DNA of 64,000 bases from Ulvibacter litoralis (lineage in GTDB: Bacteria; Bacteroidota; Bacteroidia; Flavobacteriales; Flavobacteriaceae): NCBI RefSeq assembly GCF_900102055.1, contig NZ_FNBA01000002.1, positions 806,001 through 870,000 of the forward strand. The letters are read 5' to 3'. This document shows positions 54,858 through 63,854 of this stretch, piece after piece. The notes below the pieces were generated by a model. It saw only the letters and a list, made by a program, of their open reading frames with translations. It had not been told where the DNA came from and made no database searches. The position numbers and the translations under genes were made by a program. Position 1 is the first letter of the stretch, and each line of letters starts with the position of its first letter.

Positions 54858-54892
54858 AAAAAGTCCTCTTACTATACAACAAGAGGACTTTT
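54858..54892 (-). terminator. terminator of lipoprotein E
   Basis: AAGTCCTCTT (54861-54870) pairs with AAGAGGACTT (54881-54890) around a 10-nt loop; T's on the minus strand. Confidence 0.88.
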
Positions 54893-54914
54893 TAATACTA
54901 TTAAGTTTCTTTAT

Positions 54915-55856
54915 TTAATTTAACGTTACAGTTCCGCTTCTCCCCTTCCACGACCATGTACCAGCATCTTGTGCTACACAATTTGAATTGTAATAAACAC
55001 CTCCTTGTATTTTTGAAAAATTAAAGTCCCAAGTGGCAATTTCTCCTAACCATGTTGAAGTTTGTGTAGAGGCTGCATATTCGTTAATTTCAACTGAAAA
55101 AATACCACCCACTAAAATAGTTACATCTCCTGAAAAGAAAGGTACCTGACTTCCGGAAGGTAAGGTAGTACCACACCCTGCACCAGGGGTAAATTGCTCC
55201 ATTGTTGTATCTGTAAACATAGTACCGTTTTTAGTTACAACAAGCTCAGAGATCACATGAACTGTTACAGCTTCAAATGATCCCGGAGGAGCTGGTGCTG
55301 GTAAGGGCACATTTATAACTTGTGTGTTTGTGCTTAAAAAATCCCAGGTCCCTGTAAAACTAGAATCTGAACTGTCTACAAAAGTTCCTAAACTAGCGAC
55401 TACCTTATTTTGAGAGGTCTCCTTTAGCACTCTTGCCTGTGCATTTTGATTGTTGATGTAAGCATTTTCAATTATTGGGTTTTCGAAATCAGATACATTT
55501 AATGAAAATCCTGTTCCTGCACCTCTAAATTCTATTTGATTTGTGACGCTAGATACGGTATTATTAGTGCGTATAAAACCAACTCTTTGATGGTCTCCGT
55601 ATTCTAAAACAGCATTGTATTTGGCATCATTACCCAAATTAATCGTTAAAACTCCGTGGTACAACATATCATCGGATGCAAACACTCCTTTATAGATACC
55701 ATTTGACGTAGCATCAAATTGAGGAGCCGCCTTTGCTGTATCTGGATTAATAATTTGTGTAAGATCTACAGCTTCAGAAACAACTGTATCATTTTGTTCA
55801 GGACTACAACCTATAAAGATTGCCAAGGCCAAATTAAGTACAAGTACTTTTTTCAT
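54915..55856 (-). CDS. lipoprotein E of the paralogous family
   Basis: 313 residues; signal MKKVLVLNLALAIFIGC then SPEQND. Same plan as A-D although 30 kb away: FDATSNGIYKGVFASDD, GVLTINLGNDAKYNAVLEYGD, a GAGTGFSLNV strand and the junction SFTGTWDFLST. Module 2 has one cysteine (GAGC) and the conserved second (NSNC) and ends GTWSWKGRSGTVTLN. It is adjacent to paralogue F in the same orientation but each has its own terminator. Confidence 0.78.
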   Translation of the reverse strand: MKKVLVLNLALAIFIGCSPEQNDTVVSEAVDLTQIINPDTAKAAPQFDATSNGIYKGVFASDDMLYHGVLTINLGNDAKYNAVLEYGDHQRVGFIRTNNTVSSVTNQIEFRGAGTGFSLNVSDFENPIIENAYINNQNAQARVLKETSQNKVVASLGTFVDSSDSSFTGTWDFLSTNTQVINVPLPAPAPPGSFEAVTVHVISELVVTKNGTMFTDTTMEQFTPGAGCGTTLPSGSQVPFFSGDVTILVGGIFSVEINEYAASTQTSTWLGEIATWDFNFSKIQGGVYYNSNCVAQDAGTWSWKGRSGTVTLN

Positions 55857-55929
55857 AGTGAAATTTTAATTTGTGTTAGTTTTTGTATGAGTAAAATGTG
55901 ATATTAAATCTAAGTATCAATAGGTACAT

Positions 55930-55967
55930 AAAAAATCCACCAATGCTATAACACCGGTGGATTTTTC
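55930..55967 (-). terminator. terminator of lipoprotein F
   Basis: AAAAATCCACC (55931-55941) pairs with GGTGGATTTTT (55956-55966), T's on the minus strand. Confidence 0.88.
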
Positions 55968-55982
55968 AATAAAAAGTAAGGT

Positions 55983-56990
55983 TTATAGTCCTGATGGATT
56001 TGCTGTATATTTAGTCATTGTAGCAGTTTCAACAAGAGGAGATGTAACTACTGGCGTTAAACCTGAAGTATCGATATTAATAAACCCTCCACCAATATAT
56101 GCTGTTCCTTCCGGATTAATGATTACATAATATCCATTCGCATCTACCCATGTACATGCTGATGTTTCGATAGTACCTCCAAATAAAATAGAATTCATCA
56201 ATTCTGGGTAAAGTACACCATCTGTATAAGGAATTGTATTGGCATCCATTATATTTTTAGAAAACCCAAGGTCATATAAGATAGTCATTCCACTAGGTAA
56301 GGTCCAAATTTGTCCAACCGCATACATTTCAAATAAATTAGCTGCAGGATCTAAATCTTGAAAGAAAAATGGAGGTTCAGCACCATAACAACCTGTGTCA
56401 CCCACTTCCATATCGGCAGCAAAATCAATACTCATGGTTCCTGAAGCTGAAGTTACAATAACTTCTGTCATATAAGCTGTTGCAGGATCTACAAGAAAAT
56501 CGAACGTTCCTGTCCAACCTAAATCTGGAAGCAATAAATCATCAAAAGTTCCTAATACTGCTTGTACTTTAGCTGCATTTGTTTCTTTAATAACTCTAGC
56601 ATTTCCAGAAGTTTGGTCAATACTAACATTTGAGACAACTACGTCTCTATAGTTCGTTACATCTACATCAAAAGAACCTCTCTCACTTTCAAAATGATAA
56701 ACATTTCCATTTTGAGAAGCTATTTCAAAAGTGATTTCTTCATTATTTGTTTTCACTAAAGCACTTACATTCGAGTCATTTCCTATATTAACCCACAATT
56801 TCCCATGAAATTGAGCTTCATTAGCAACAATAACACCTGCATACATTCCCTTATCTGAAGTGTCATATGATTTTTGTGGCAACATAACGCTTAAATCAGC
56901 AGACATTGAAGTGTCTACAGCACTAACTTCATCTTTTGTACAAGAAGCCAACAAAAGAGCTCCTATTGCTACGTAAAGTATTTTTTTCAT
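55983..56990 (-). CDS. lipoprotein F of the paralogous family
   Basis: 335 residues, the longest member; signal MKKILYVAIGALLLASC then TKDEVS, a good surface-export signal. Module 1 keeps YDTSDKGMYAGVIVANE and GKLWVNIGND; the junction is WTGTFDFLVD. Module 2 has an insertion and a divergent ending (WVDANGYYVIINPEGT...), with cysteines in DTGC and TSAC. Together with E it forms the second locus of the family. Confidence 0.76.
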   Translation of the reverse strand: MKKILYVAIGALLLASCTKDEVSAVDTSMSADLSVMLPQKSYDTSDKGMYAGVIVANEAQFHGKLWVNIGNDSNVSALVKTNNEEITFEIASQNGNVYHFESERGSFDVDVTNYRDVVVSNVSIDQTSGNARVIKETNAAKVQAVLGTFDDLLLPDLGWTGTFDFLVDPATAYMTEVIVTSASGTMSIDFAADMEVGDTGCYGAEPPFFFQDLDPAANLFEMYAVGQIWTLPSGMTILYDLGFSKNIMDANTIPYTDGVLYPELMNSILFGGTIETSACTWVDANGYYVIINPEGTAYIGGGFINIDTSGLTPVVTSPLVETATMTKYTANPSGL

Positions 56991-57162
56991 TATTAAAAGT
57001 TTTAAATTTTGGTTAGTAAAATTTCAATTTCTTTAACAATATATAGGAATGAATACCAATTAAGGAACAAATTCGATATAGTGAGTGAAAATTCGTCAAG
57101 AAGTATAACCCTAGTAAAATCAACGAATTAGACTACAAAGCATGTAGTTTTTTACCTACAAA

Positions 57163-57199
57163 AAAAGCCGAAGATTCTTGTTTCCAGAATCTTCGGCTA
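57163..57199 (-). terminator. terminator of rocD
   Basis: AGCCGAAGATTCT (57166-57178) pairs perfectly with AGAATCTTCGGCT (57186-57198), 13 bp with a 7-nt loop, then T's on the minus strand. Confidence 0.93.
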
Positions 57200-57222
57200 A
57201 ATATATAATTTTAAGAAGTTTT

Positions 57223-58467
57223 CTACTTCTCGAACGTTTTTAATGTTTTAACAATAATAGATACACAATCTAGTAATTGTGCTTGATTCATTACCAATGG
57301 AGGTGCAAAACGAATAATATTTCCGTGGGTAGGTTTTGCTAACAATCCATTGTCGCGAAGCTTCAAACAAATATTCCAAGCGGTATCGCTGTCTTCAGAA
57401 TCGTTAATAACAATTGCATTCAACATTCCTTTTCCGCGAACTAGTGAAACTAAATCTGTTGTTTCAATATATTTGTTTATTTCACTTCGGAACAATTGAC
57501 CAAGTGTTTCAGCATTTTCAGCTAATTTTTCATCACGAACAACTTCTAACGCTGCCATCGCAACAGCTGCTGCGACTGGATTTCCACCAAACGTAGATCC
57601 GTGGTTTCCTGGTTTGATAACATCCATAATAGTATTGTTTGCCAATACTGCTGAAATTGGATACGCTCCTCCACTCAATGCTTTTCCTAAAATTAAAACA
57701 TCTGGCTTTACATTTTCGTGATCTACCGCTAACAACCTTCCCGTACGTGCAATTCCTGTTTGTACTTCATCAGCAATAAACAATACATTGTATTTTTCAC
57801 ACAATGCTTTTGCTTTGCTTAAATAACCTTCCGTAGGAACATATACACCAGCTTCTCCTTGAATTGGTTCAACAAGAAATCCTGCAATGTTTTTATTCGC
57901 TGAAAGTGTTGCTTCTAACGCTTCAAGATTGTTGTACTCAATTTTAATAAAACCATTGGTATAAGGTCCAAAGTTTTTACGAGCTACAGGATCGTTAGAA
58001 AATGAAATGATTGTTGTTGTTCTTCCGTGGAAATTATTCTCGCAAACAACAATCTCTGCTTGATTTTCATCAATACCTTTTACTTCATACGCCCATTTTC
58101 TACAAAGCTTTAATGCTGTTTCTACTGCTTCAGCTCCTGTATTCATTGGCAATAACTTGTCGAAACCGAAAAATTCGCAAGCAAATTTTTCATAAACTCC
58201 TAACATGTCGTTATGAAAAGCTCTAGATGTAAGAGCTAATGTTGCAGATTGTTTATTGACTGCCGCTACAATTTTTGGATGACAGTGTCCTTGATTTACT
58301 GCAGAATAAGCTGAAAGAAAATCATAATATTTTTTACCTTCTACATCCCAAACATATACTCCTTCTCCTTTGTTTAATACAACAGGAAGTGGATGATAGT
58401 TGTGAGCTCCATACTTGTTTTCTAAATCGATTGCTTTTTGTGATGCTGTTTGTTCTAAAACTGACAT
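57223..58467 (-). CDS. rocD: ornithine--oxo-acid transaminase
   Basis: 414 residues of a class III PLP aminotransferase. [22 protein letters not shown] and the [33 protein letters not shown] block are characteristic of ornithine aminotransferase; the PLP lysine lies in ILGKALSGG and [11 protein letters not shown] precedes it. It converts ornithine to glutamate semialdehyde, linking arginine breakdown to proline and glutamate. Monocistronic with a strong terminator. Confidence 0.95.
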   Translation of the reverse strand: MSVLEQTASQKAIDLENKYGAHNYHPLPVVLNKGEGVYVWDVEGKKYYDFLSAYSAVNQGHCHPKIVAAVNKQSATLALTSRAFHNDMLGVYEKFACEFFGFDKLLPMNTGAEAVETALKLCRKWAYEVKGIDENQAEIVVCENNFHGRTTTIISFSNDPVARKNFGPYTNGFIKIEYNNLEALEATLSANKNIAGFLVEPIQGEAGVYVPTEGYLSKAKALCEKYNVLFIADEVQTGIARTGRLLAVDHENVKPDVLILGKALSGGAYPISAVLANNTIMDVIKPGNHGSTFGGNPVAAAVAMAALEVVRDEKLAENAETLGQLFRSEINKYIETTDLVSLVRGKGMLNAIVINDSEDSDTAWNICLKLRDNGLLAKPTHGNIIRFAPPLVMNQAQLLDCVSIIVKTLKTFEK

Positions 58468-58599
58468 TCTTTTGAAATTTAATAGGTAATACTAGTTGAT
58501 TCCTACTTTTCGGAGAGAAATCATCCGTAGGTTGTAAAATTACAAATTAAATATCACACTTTTTGAAGGTTGGCACTGAATTATAACCGCTATTTATAG

Positions 58600-58607
58600 T
58601 ATTTTTG
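58600..58607 (+). promoter_or_regulatory. -7 promoter box of rlmD
   Basis: TATTTTTG matches TAnnTTTG. It ends 5 bases before the ATG at 58613, so the transcript is probably leaderless. Confidence 0.55.
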
Positions 58608-58612
58608 CGGCT

Positions 58613-60025
58613 ATGGGAAGAAGAAAAACCAATCGAGTAATTCTCGAAAACCTGAATGTAATAGACGCTGGAGCTAAAGGAAAATCAATAGCCAAGGCTG
58701 CCGATGGCAAAGTTGTATTTATTAGTAATGCTGTTCCTGGCGATGTAGCAACCATTCAAACTACAAAAAAGAGAAAAGCATATTATGAAGGGAATGCAAT
58801 TTCTTTTTCTACCTATTCAGACAAACGAGTAGATCCCGTATGTGAGCATTTTGGGGTGTGTGGTGGTTGCAAGTGGCAAGCCATGGGATACGAGCACCAA
58901 TTATTCTACAAACAAAAAGAAGTTGAAAACAACCTGCTTCGTATCGGAAAAATTGAATTACCTAAAATTACACCTATCTTAGGAGCTCCTGAACAATACT
59001 TTTATCGCAATAAAATGGAATTCTCATTTAGCGATAACAAATGGCTTACTTTAGAGCAAATTAAAAGCGACGAGGTGATTGAAAACCGAAATGCACTTGG
59101 ATTTCACATTCCAGGAATGTGGGACAAAATTTTAGACTTAAATAAATGTCATTTACAACGCGATCCGAGCAATGCCATTCGTGATTTTATAAAGGAAAAA
59201 GCGCAAGAACTTTCCATTCCTTTTTTTAATACAAGAAATCAAGAAGGAGTTTTACGTACCCTAATGATTCGTACTTCTAGCACTGGTGCTGTCATGGTAT
59301 TGCTTCAGCTTTTTCAAGAAGATGTTGAAAAAAGAGAAGCGTTGTTAGATGCAGTTGCTTCTGAATTTCCAGAAATCACCTCTTTGTTATACGTGATTAA
59401 TTCAAAAGGGAATGATACCATATACGATCAAGAAGTAATTTGTTACAAAGGGGAAGACCATATTTTTGAAGAAATGGAAGGGCTGCAATTTAAAATTAAT
59501 GCCAAGTCTTTTTACCAAACAAATTCTGAACAAGCCCACAATTTATACAAAATAACACGCGATTTTGCAGGACTTACTGGAAATGAATTGGTCTATGACT
59601 TATATACAGGTACAGGAACCATTGCACAATTCGTAGCTAAAAAAGCAGCAAAGGTTGTCGGTGTGGAATCCGTTCCTGAAGCGATTGAAGCTGCTAAAGA
59701 AAACGCACAATTAAATAATATTGACAACGTTTCTTTTTACGTGGGAGATATGAAAAAAGTATTTAATGAATCGTTTATCGATACTCACGGCTTGCCAGAT
59801 GTTGTCATTACAGATCCTCCCAGAGATGGAATGCACGCAGATGTTGTTGCACAGTTACTCCGTATAAATGCTCCAAAAATTGTGTATGTAAGCTGTAATA
59901 GTGCAACACAAGCAAGAGATTTAGCGTTGTTAGACGCCCAATATAAAGTTACCAAAGTACAAGCAGTAGATATGTTTCCACAAACACATCACGTAGAAAA
60001 TGTTGTACTTTTAGAAAAGCGTTAA
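58613..60025 (+). CDS. rlmD: 23S rRNA (uracil(1939)-C5)-methyltransferase
   Basis: 470 residues. A TRAM domain (about 8-60) is followed by an Fe-S cluster motif with C77, C83 and C86 (CEHFGVCGGC) plus a later cysteine (LNKC), and the SAM domain with DLYTGTGTIAQF, the DPPRDGMH motif and a catalytic cysteine in YVSCNSATQA. It makes m5U1939 in 23S rRNA. Length is typical. Two conserved flavobacterial genes (DUF6452, DUF6048) follow in the same orientation. Confidence 0.94.
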   Translation: MGRRKTNRVILENLNVIDAGAKGKSIAKAADGKVVFISNAVPGDVATIQTTKKRKAYYEGNAISFSTYSDKRVDPVCEHFGVCGGCKWQAMGYEHQLFYKQKEVENNLLRIGKIELPKITPILGAPEQYFYRNKMEFSFSDNKWLTLEQIKSDEVIENRNALGFHIPGMWDKILDLNKCHLQRDPSNAIRDFIKEKAQELSIPFFNTRNQEGVLRTLMIRTSSTGAVMVLLQLFQEDVEKREALLDAVASEFPEITSLLYVINSKGNDTIYDQEVICYKGEDHIFEEMEGLQFKINAKSFYQTNSEQAHNLYKITRDFAGLTGNELVYDLYTGTGTIAQFVAKKAAKVVGVESVPEAIEAAKENAQLNNIDNVSFYVGDMKKVFNESFIDTHGLPDVVITDPPRDGMHADVVAQLLRINAPKIVYVSCNSATQARDLALLDAQYKVTKVQAVDMFPQTHHVENVVLLEKR

Positions 60026-60057
60026 TTTTTATCTGAATTAGAATTGAAACCAATTAC

Positions 60058-60546
60058 ATGTACAAAAAACTTATTGTAATTCTTGTAATCCTCACCACCT
60101 TATACGGATGTACCAAAGACGATATTTGTCCTGAGGGAACAGTGACCACACCATTACTGATTATCAATTTTAAGGACAACGCCAACCCTACGCTGCTGAA
60201 AGATGTAGATAGCTTAACGGTGGAAACCAATTACGATTCGAGTGTACTAGTGTATTCGCAAGTAACAACAGATTCAATTTCAATATCATTACGTCCTGGA
60301 GAAGAAACTACCGAATATCGCTTTATCAAATATGCAGGAGAAAGCAATGAAGTTATTGATATTTACTCATTTAGCTACGACCACACTAATATTTATATTA
60401 ATAGAGCATGTGGATTTAAAGCCACTTATAGTAATCTTTCTGCGGAAAAAATTGACACAAATTCCAATAATTGGATAACAAATACTCAAATCATAAAAAC
60501 AACAGTTGAAGATGAAACTGAAGCACACATTACTTTTTTTCATTAG
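60058..60546 (+). CDS. DUF6452 family lipoprotein
   Basis: 162 residues; signal MYKKLIVILVILTTLYGC then TKDDICPEG, a lipoprotein with the surface-export type acidic run. Beta-rich, with a RACGFKATYSNLSAEK motif near the end typical of DUF6452. It begins 32 nt after rlmD and its 3' end overlaps the next gene by 35 nt, a conserved coupled pair in flavobacteria. Function unknown. Confidence 0.85.
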   Translation: MYKKLIVILVILTTLYGCTKDDICPEGTVTTPLLIINFKDNANPTLLKDVDSLTVETNYDSSVLVYSQVTTDSISISLRPGEETTEYRFIKYAGESNEVIDIYSFSYDHTNIYINRACGFKATYSNLSAEKIDTNSNNWITNTQIIKTTVEDETEAHITFFH

Positions 60547-61219
60547 TATCGTACTTATTTCGTTTTCGGTTGTTGCACAAGAAACAAAAACCGATACGCC
60601 AACAGATACCATTTCAAAAGCTACAAAGTATGGCCTTAGGCTAGGTTTAGACCTCGCAAAGCCAATCCGTTCTCTATTAGAAGATGGATATTCAGGCTTT
60701 GAACTAATGGGAGATTATAGAATTACTAAAAAATTCTACCTCGCAGCAGAACTTGGAAATGACAAGAAAGACCGATTTGAAACAAATTTAAGTTCTAGAG
60801 CTTCTGGAAGTTATATTAAAGTAGGGGGCGATTTTAACGCCTACAACAATTGGTTTGGACTTAACAATGCTCTTTACTTCGGATTGCGTTACGGACTCTC
60901 AACCTTCAAACAAGAATTGTTATCCTATCAAATCTATAGTACCGATCAAACCTTTCCTGCTACTACTGTTGAAGATCCTATTGAATACAGTGGCCTAACA
61001 GCTCATTGGGGCGAATTAATTTTTGGCGTAAAAACAGAAGTTGTTACCAACCTCTATCTTTCAATAAACCTTCAGCTAAAACTAAAAGTAGCCGAAGATA
61101 CTCCTGAAGGCTTTAGTAACTTGTACATTCCTGGTTTTAATCAGACCAACGATTTTAGTGAGTTTGGCGTAGGATATGGCTATACAATCTCGTACTTACT
61201 CCCATTGTATAAAAAGTAA
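60512..61219 (+). CDS. DUF6048 family protein
   Basis: About 235 residues from the ATG at 60512, which gives a good signal peptide (MKLKHTLLFFISIVLISFSVVAQ); a TTG six bases upstream is less likely. The mature part is a small outer-membrane-type barrel (YGLRLGLDLAKPIRSLLEDGYSGFELMGDYRI... ending YTISYLLPLYKK). The start codon lies inside the upstream DUF6452 gene in another frame. The two proteins probably act together in the envelope; the role is unknown. Confidence 0.85.
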   Translation: MKLKHTLLFFISIVLISFSVVAQETKTDTPTDTISKATKYGLRLGLDLAKPIRSLLEDGYSGFELMGDYRITKKFYLAAELGNDKKDRFETNLSSRASGSYIKVGGDFNAYNNWFGLNNALYFGLRYGLSTFKQELLSYQIYSTDQTFPATTVEDPIEYSGLTAHWGELIFGVKTEVVTNLYLSINLQLKLKVAEDTPEGFSNLYIPGFNQTNDFSEFGVGYGYTISYLLPLYKK

Positions 61220-61226
61220 AAAAGAC

Positions 61227-62384
61227 TTATTGCTTTTTTGCTTTCTTACTCCCTGCGTACATTTCGTACTTTACAAACTTACTTTCTAACTTTCCGTTAA
61301 ATACCTTTATTTTTCGTGACGGACGTAATCCGACACATTTAAGCGCTTCCATATTAGAAGTAATCATCCACGCTTGAGATCCTGGATACTTATGTTTCAA
61401 AGTAGTACCTATCTTTCCGTAGAACTCTTCTACATTACTAATAGAAAGACGCTCATCATAAGGCGGATTAAACAACAAATGCATTGGACGTTCTCTTTCT
61501 TTTTCACTTTCAAAGAAATCCTGCTTTGTAATGGTAATAAACTCGTCTAAGTTGGCACTCTTTACGTTCTCTTTTGCTTTCCGAACGGCTTCATCGTCTG
61601 TATCAAATCCGTACATTTTAAAATGAAATTCACGTATTTTCTTCAACGCAGAAGCTTCAATAACTTCATACAAATCTACATCAAAATCGGGCCATGTTTC
61701 AAAACCAAATTCATCACGATTTAAGTTTGGTGGTATACGACAAGCAATCATAGCAGCTTCAGTCAAAATCGTTCCACTCCCACACATTGGATCTAAAAAG
61801 TCACTATTCCCATCCCAACCAGAAAGCATGATAAGTCCTGCTGCCAATACTTCACTTATAGGCGCTACCGTATTGGCAACTTTATACCCACGCTTGTGCA
61901 ATGATTCGCCAGAGCTATCTAACGAAATCGTACAAATGTTACGATCAATATGAACATTTATACGCAAAGTAGGATGATCTAAATCTACATCAGGACGTCT
62001 GCCCTCTTTGTCTCTAAAACGGTCTACAATCGCATCTTTAGTTTTTAGGGCGATGTATTGCGAATGTGTAAAGTAGTCTGAAAACACAGTTGCGTTCACA
62101 GCTAAACTTCCGTCCACATCCATATAATCTTCCCAGTTAATATTATATACTTTTTCGTATAAATCTTCCTCTTTAAAAACATTAAAAGAAGTAATAGGCT
62201 TCAATATTTTTATTGCCGTACGACAACAAAGGTTTGCCTTGTACATAAAACCCGTATCTCCTTCAAAAGAAACCATACGAGTTCCTAGTTCAACATTAGA
62301 AGCACCAAGCTGTCTAAGCTCCTGTGCTAACAATTCTTCCATTCCAAATAAGGTTTTGGCAACCATTTTAAAATTTTTTACCAT
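61227..62384 (-). CDS. THUMP-domain class I SAM-dependent RNA methyltransferase (RlmL-like)
   Basis: 385 residues. An amino-terminal ferredoxin-like/THUMP region (FKMVAKTLFGMEELLAQELRQLGASN) is followed by the SAM domain with DPMCGSGTILTEAAMIA and the catalytic LFNPPYDERL (NPPY). Members N2-methylate guanosines in 23S rRNA (for example G2445) or tRNA. It lacks the fused RlmK half found in gamma-proteobacteria. Divergent from the methyltransferase at 62443. Confidence 0.9.
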   Translation of the reverse strand: MVKNFKMVAKTLFGMEELLAQELRQLGASNVELGTRMVSFEGDTGFMYKANLCCRTAIKILKPITSFNVFKEEDLYEKVYNINWEDYMDVDGSLAVNATVFSDYFTHSQYIALKTKDAIVDRFRDKEGRRPDVDLDHPTLRINVHIDRNICTISLDSSGESLHKRGYKVANTVAPISEVLAAGLIMLSGWDGNSDFLDPMCGSGTILTEAAMIACRIPPNLNRDEFGFETWPDFDVDLYEVIEASALKKIREFHFKMYGFDTDDEAVRKAKENVKSANLDEFITITKQDFFESEKERERPMHLLFNPPYDERLSISNVEEFYGKIGTTLKHKYPGSQAWMITSNMEALKCVGLRPSRKIKVFNGKLESKFVKYEMYAGSKKAKKQ

Positions 62385-62416
62385 GTATTCACTCTTAAAG
62401 TCCTACAAAAATACAG

Positions 62417-62424
62417 TAAATTTG
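62417..62424 (+). promoter_or_regulatory. -7 promoter box of the methyltransferase at 62443
   Basis: TAAATTTG within ACAGTAAATTTGCACCC; the same 16-17 bases appear at the rpsA promoter (minus strand, 18031-18047). The start near 62430 leaves a 13-nt leader. Confidence 0.65.
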
Positions 62425-62442
62425 CACCCTAAATCCCTGTAA

Positions 62443-63174
62443 ATGGAAAAAGAAACAGATAATTGGTACTCTTCGTGGTTTGACACCCCGTACTATCATA
62501 TATTATACAAAGATAGAGATCACGACGAAGCCGAGTTATTTATGAATTCACTCACTTCTTTTCTAAATCTTTCTAAAAAGGCTGAAATACTTGATTTAGC
62601 TTGTGGTAAAGGGCGTCATGCTATTTACTTAAACAAGTTGGGATACGATGTTACAGGAGTAGATTTATCGCCATCAAGCATTAAATTTGCCAAACAATTT
62701 GAAAATAAAAAACTTCATTTTGAAGTACACGACATGTGTCAAACCTATCCTAAAAAGTTTGATGCGGTCTTTAATTTATTTACAAGTTTTGGTTACTTTG
62801 AACACGAAGAGGACAACCTTTCGACGATTAAAGCCATCAAAGAGGAACTAAAACCAAACGGCTATGGTGTTATCGATTTTTTAAACGCCGATTATGTCGC
62901 TCAAAATATTGTGCCTTCCGAAACAAAAGTAATGGAAGGAATTACATTTCATATCGACAGATACCTAGAAGACGGTTATATTGTCAAGGATATAAAATTT
63001 ACGCATAACGACGAAGAACATTTTCATACCGAACGCGTTAAGGCCATTACCCTTGACGATTTTAAAGCCTATTTTGAAAAAGCAAATGTTACATTACAAC
63101 ACTGCTTTGGCGATTATCATTTAACAAAATTTGACCCTAAAACCTCAACACGCTTAATATTGATCTTTAATTAA
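62443..63174 (+). CDS. class I SAM-dependent methyltransferase
   Basis: 243 residues with the SAM motif ILDLACGKGRHAIYLNKLGYDVTGVDLS (about 48-75), an aromatic-rich acceptor region and FTSFGYFEHEEDN. It resembles the flavobacterial 'class I SAM methyltransferase' often placed beside a ZIP transporter. The substrate is not identifiable. Its stop TAA overlaps the ATG of the ZIP gene (TAATG), so the two are coupled. Confidence 0.88.
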   Translation: MEKETDNWYSSWFDTPYYHILYKDRDHDEAELFMNSLTSFLNLSKKAEILDLACGKGRHAIYLNKLGYDVTGVDLSPSSIKFAKQFENKKLHFEVHDMCQTYPKKFDAVFNLFTSFGYFEHEEDNLSTIKAIKEELKPNGYGVIDFLNADYVAQNIVPSETKVMEGITFHIDRYLEDGYIVKDIKFTHNDEEHFHTERVKAITLDDFKAYFEKANVTLQHCFGDYHLTKFDPKTSTRLILIFN

Positions 63175-63842
63175 TGAATTACTTTTTACTCTTTACAGCC
63201 GTAGCCCTTGGGTATGTTATTGCATTGCTTCTTAAAACCAAAGAGATTAAACAAATGTCTATTTATTTGGCATTTAGTGGTGCGTTTTTATTATCAGTAA
63301 CTGTTTTCGAACTCATACCAGAAGTTTTTGAGACTCCTTCCAAGAACATCGGGATATTTATCATGGCAGGTATTCTGCTTCAAATATTCCTAGAATTTTT
63401 CTCTAAAGGAGCCGAACACGGACACGTTCATATTCACGACCAGAAAAAAATATTTCCTTGGTTGCTATTTGTGAGTTTATCGGTACACGCATTATTAGAA
63501 GGATTCCCTATTTCGGATGACAATAACCTCCTTCTGGGCGTTGTAGTTCACAAAATTCCAATCGCTATTATCCTTTCGTTATTTTTCATAAAAGCAAATT
63601 ATAGCAGAGCCACCACCCTACTCTTCCTATTTCTTTTTGCACTAATGACACCCTTAGGAAACTTATTATCAAACTCCATAGAGATTTTCAGCGCTTATGA
63701 AACAGAAATTTCAGCCTTGGTAATCGGTATCTTTTTACACGTTTCTACCACCATCCTTTTCGAAAGCAGCAAAGATCATAGATTCAATTTAACAAAACTC
63801 ATTACCATCATTTTAGCTATAGTAATTGCGTACTTTTTATAA
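63174..63842 (+). CDS. ZIP-family metal transporter
   Basis: 222 residues, eight predicted helices. The metal-binding helix motifs HALLEGFPI and VVHKIPIAIILSLF, and the histidine-rich loop EHGHVHIHDQ between helices 3 and 4, identify a ZIP zinc/iron importer. It is translated with the upstream methyltransferase by a one-base overlap. Inner-membrane location. Confidence 0.9.
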   Translation: MNYFLLFTAVALGYVIALLLKTKEIKQMSIYLAFSGAFLLSVTVFELIPEVFETPSKNIGIFIMAGILLQIFLEFFSKGAEHGHVHIHDQKKIFPWLLFVSLSVHALLEGFPISDDNNLLLGVVVHKIPIAIILSLFFIKANYSRATTLLFLFLFALMTPLGNLLSNSIEIFSAYETEISALVIGIFLHVSTTILFESSKDHRFNLTKLITIILAIVIAYFL

Positions 63843-63854
63843 GGTAATATGATT

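Larger units (their letters stand above)
54589..54914. other. 326-nt gene-free region holding two terminators
   Basis: Between the T9SS gene and lipoprotein E there is no credible frame. A GC-rich terminator for the T9SS gene lies at 54629-54660 and the terminator for lipoprotein E at 54858-54892. Nothing else was recognised in 54665-54855. Confidence 0.7.
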
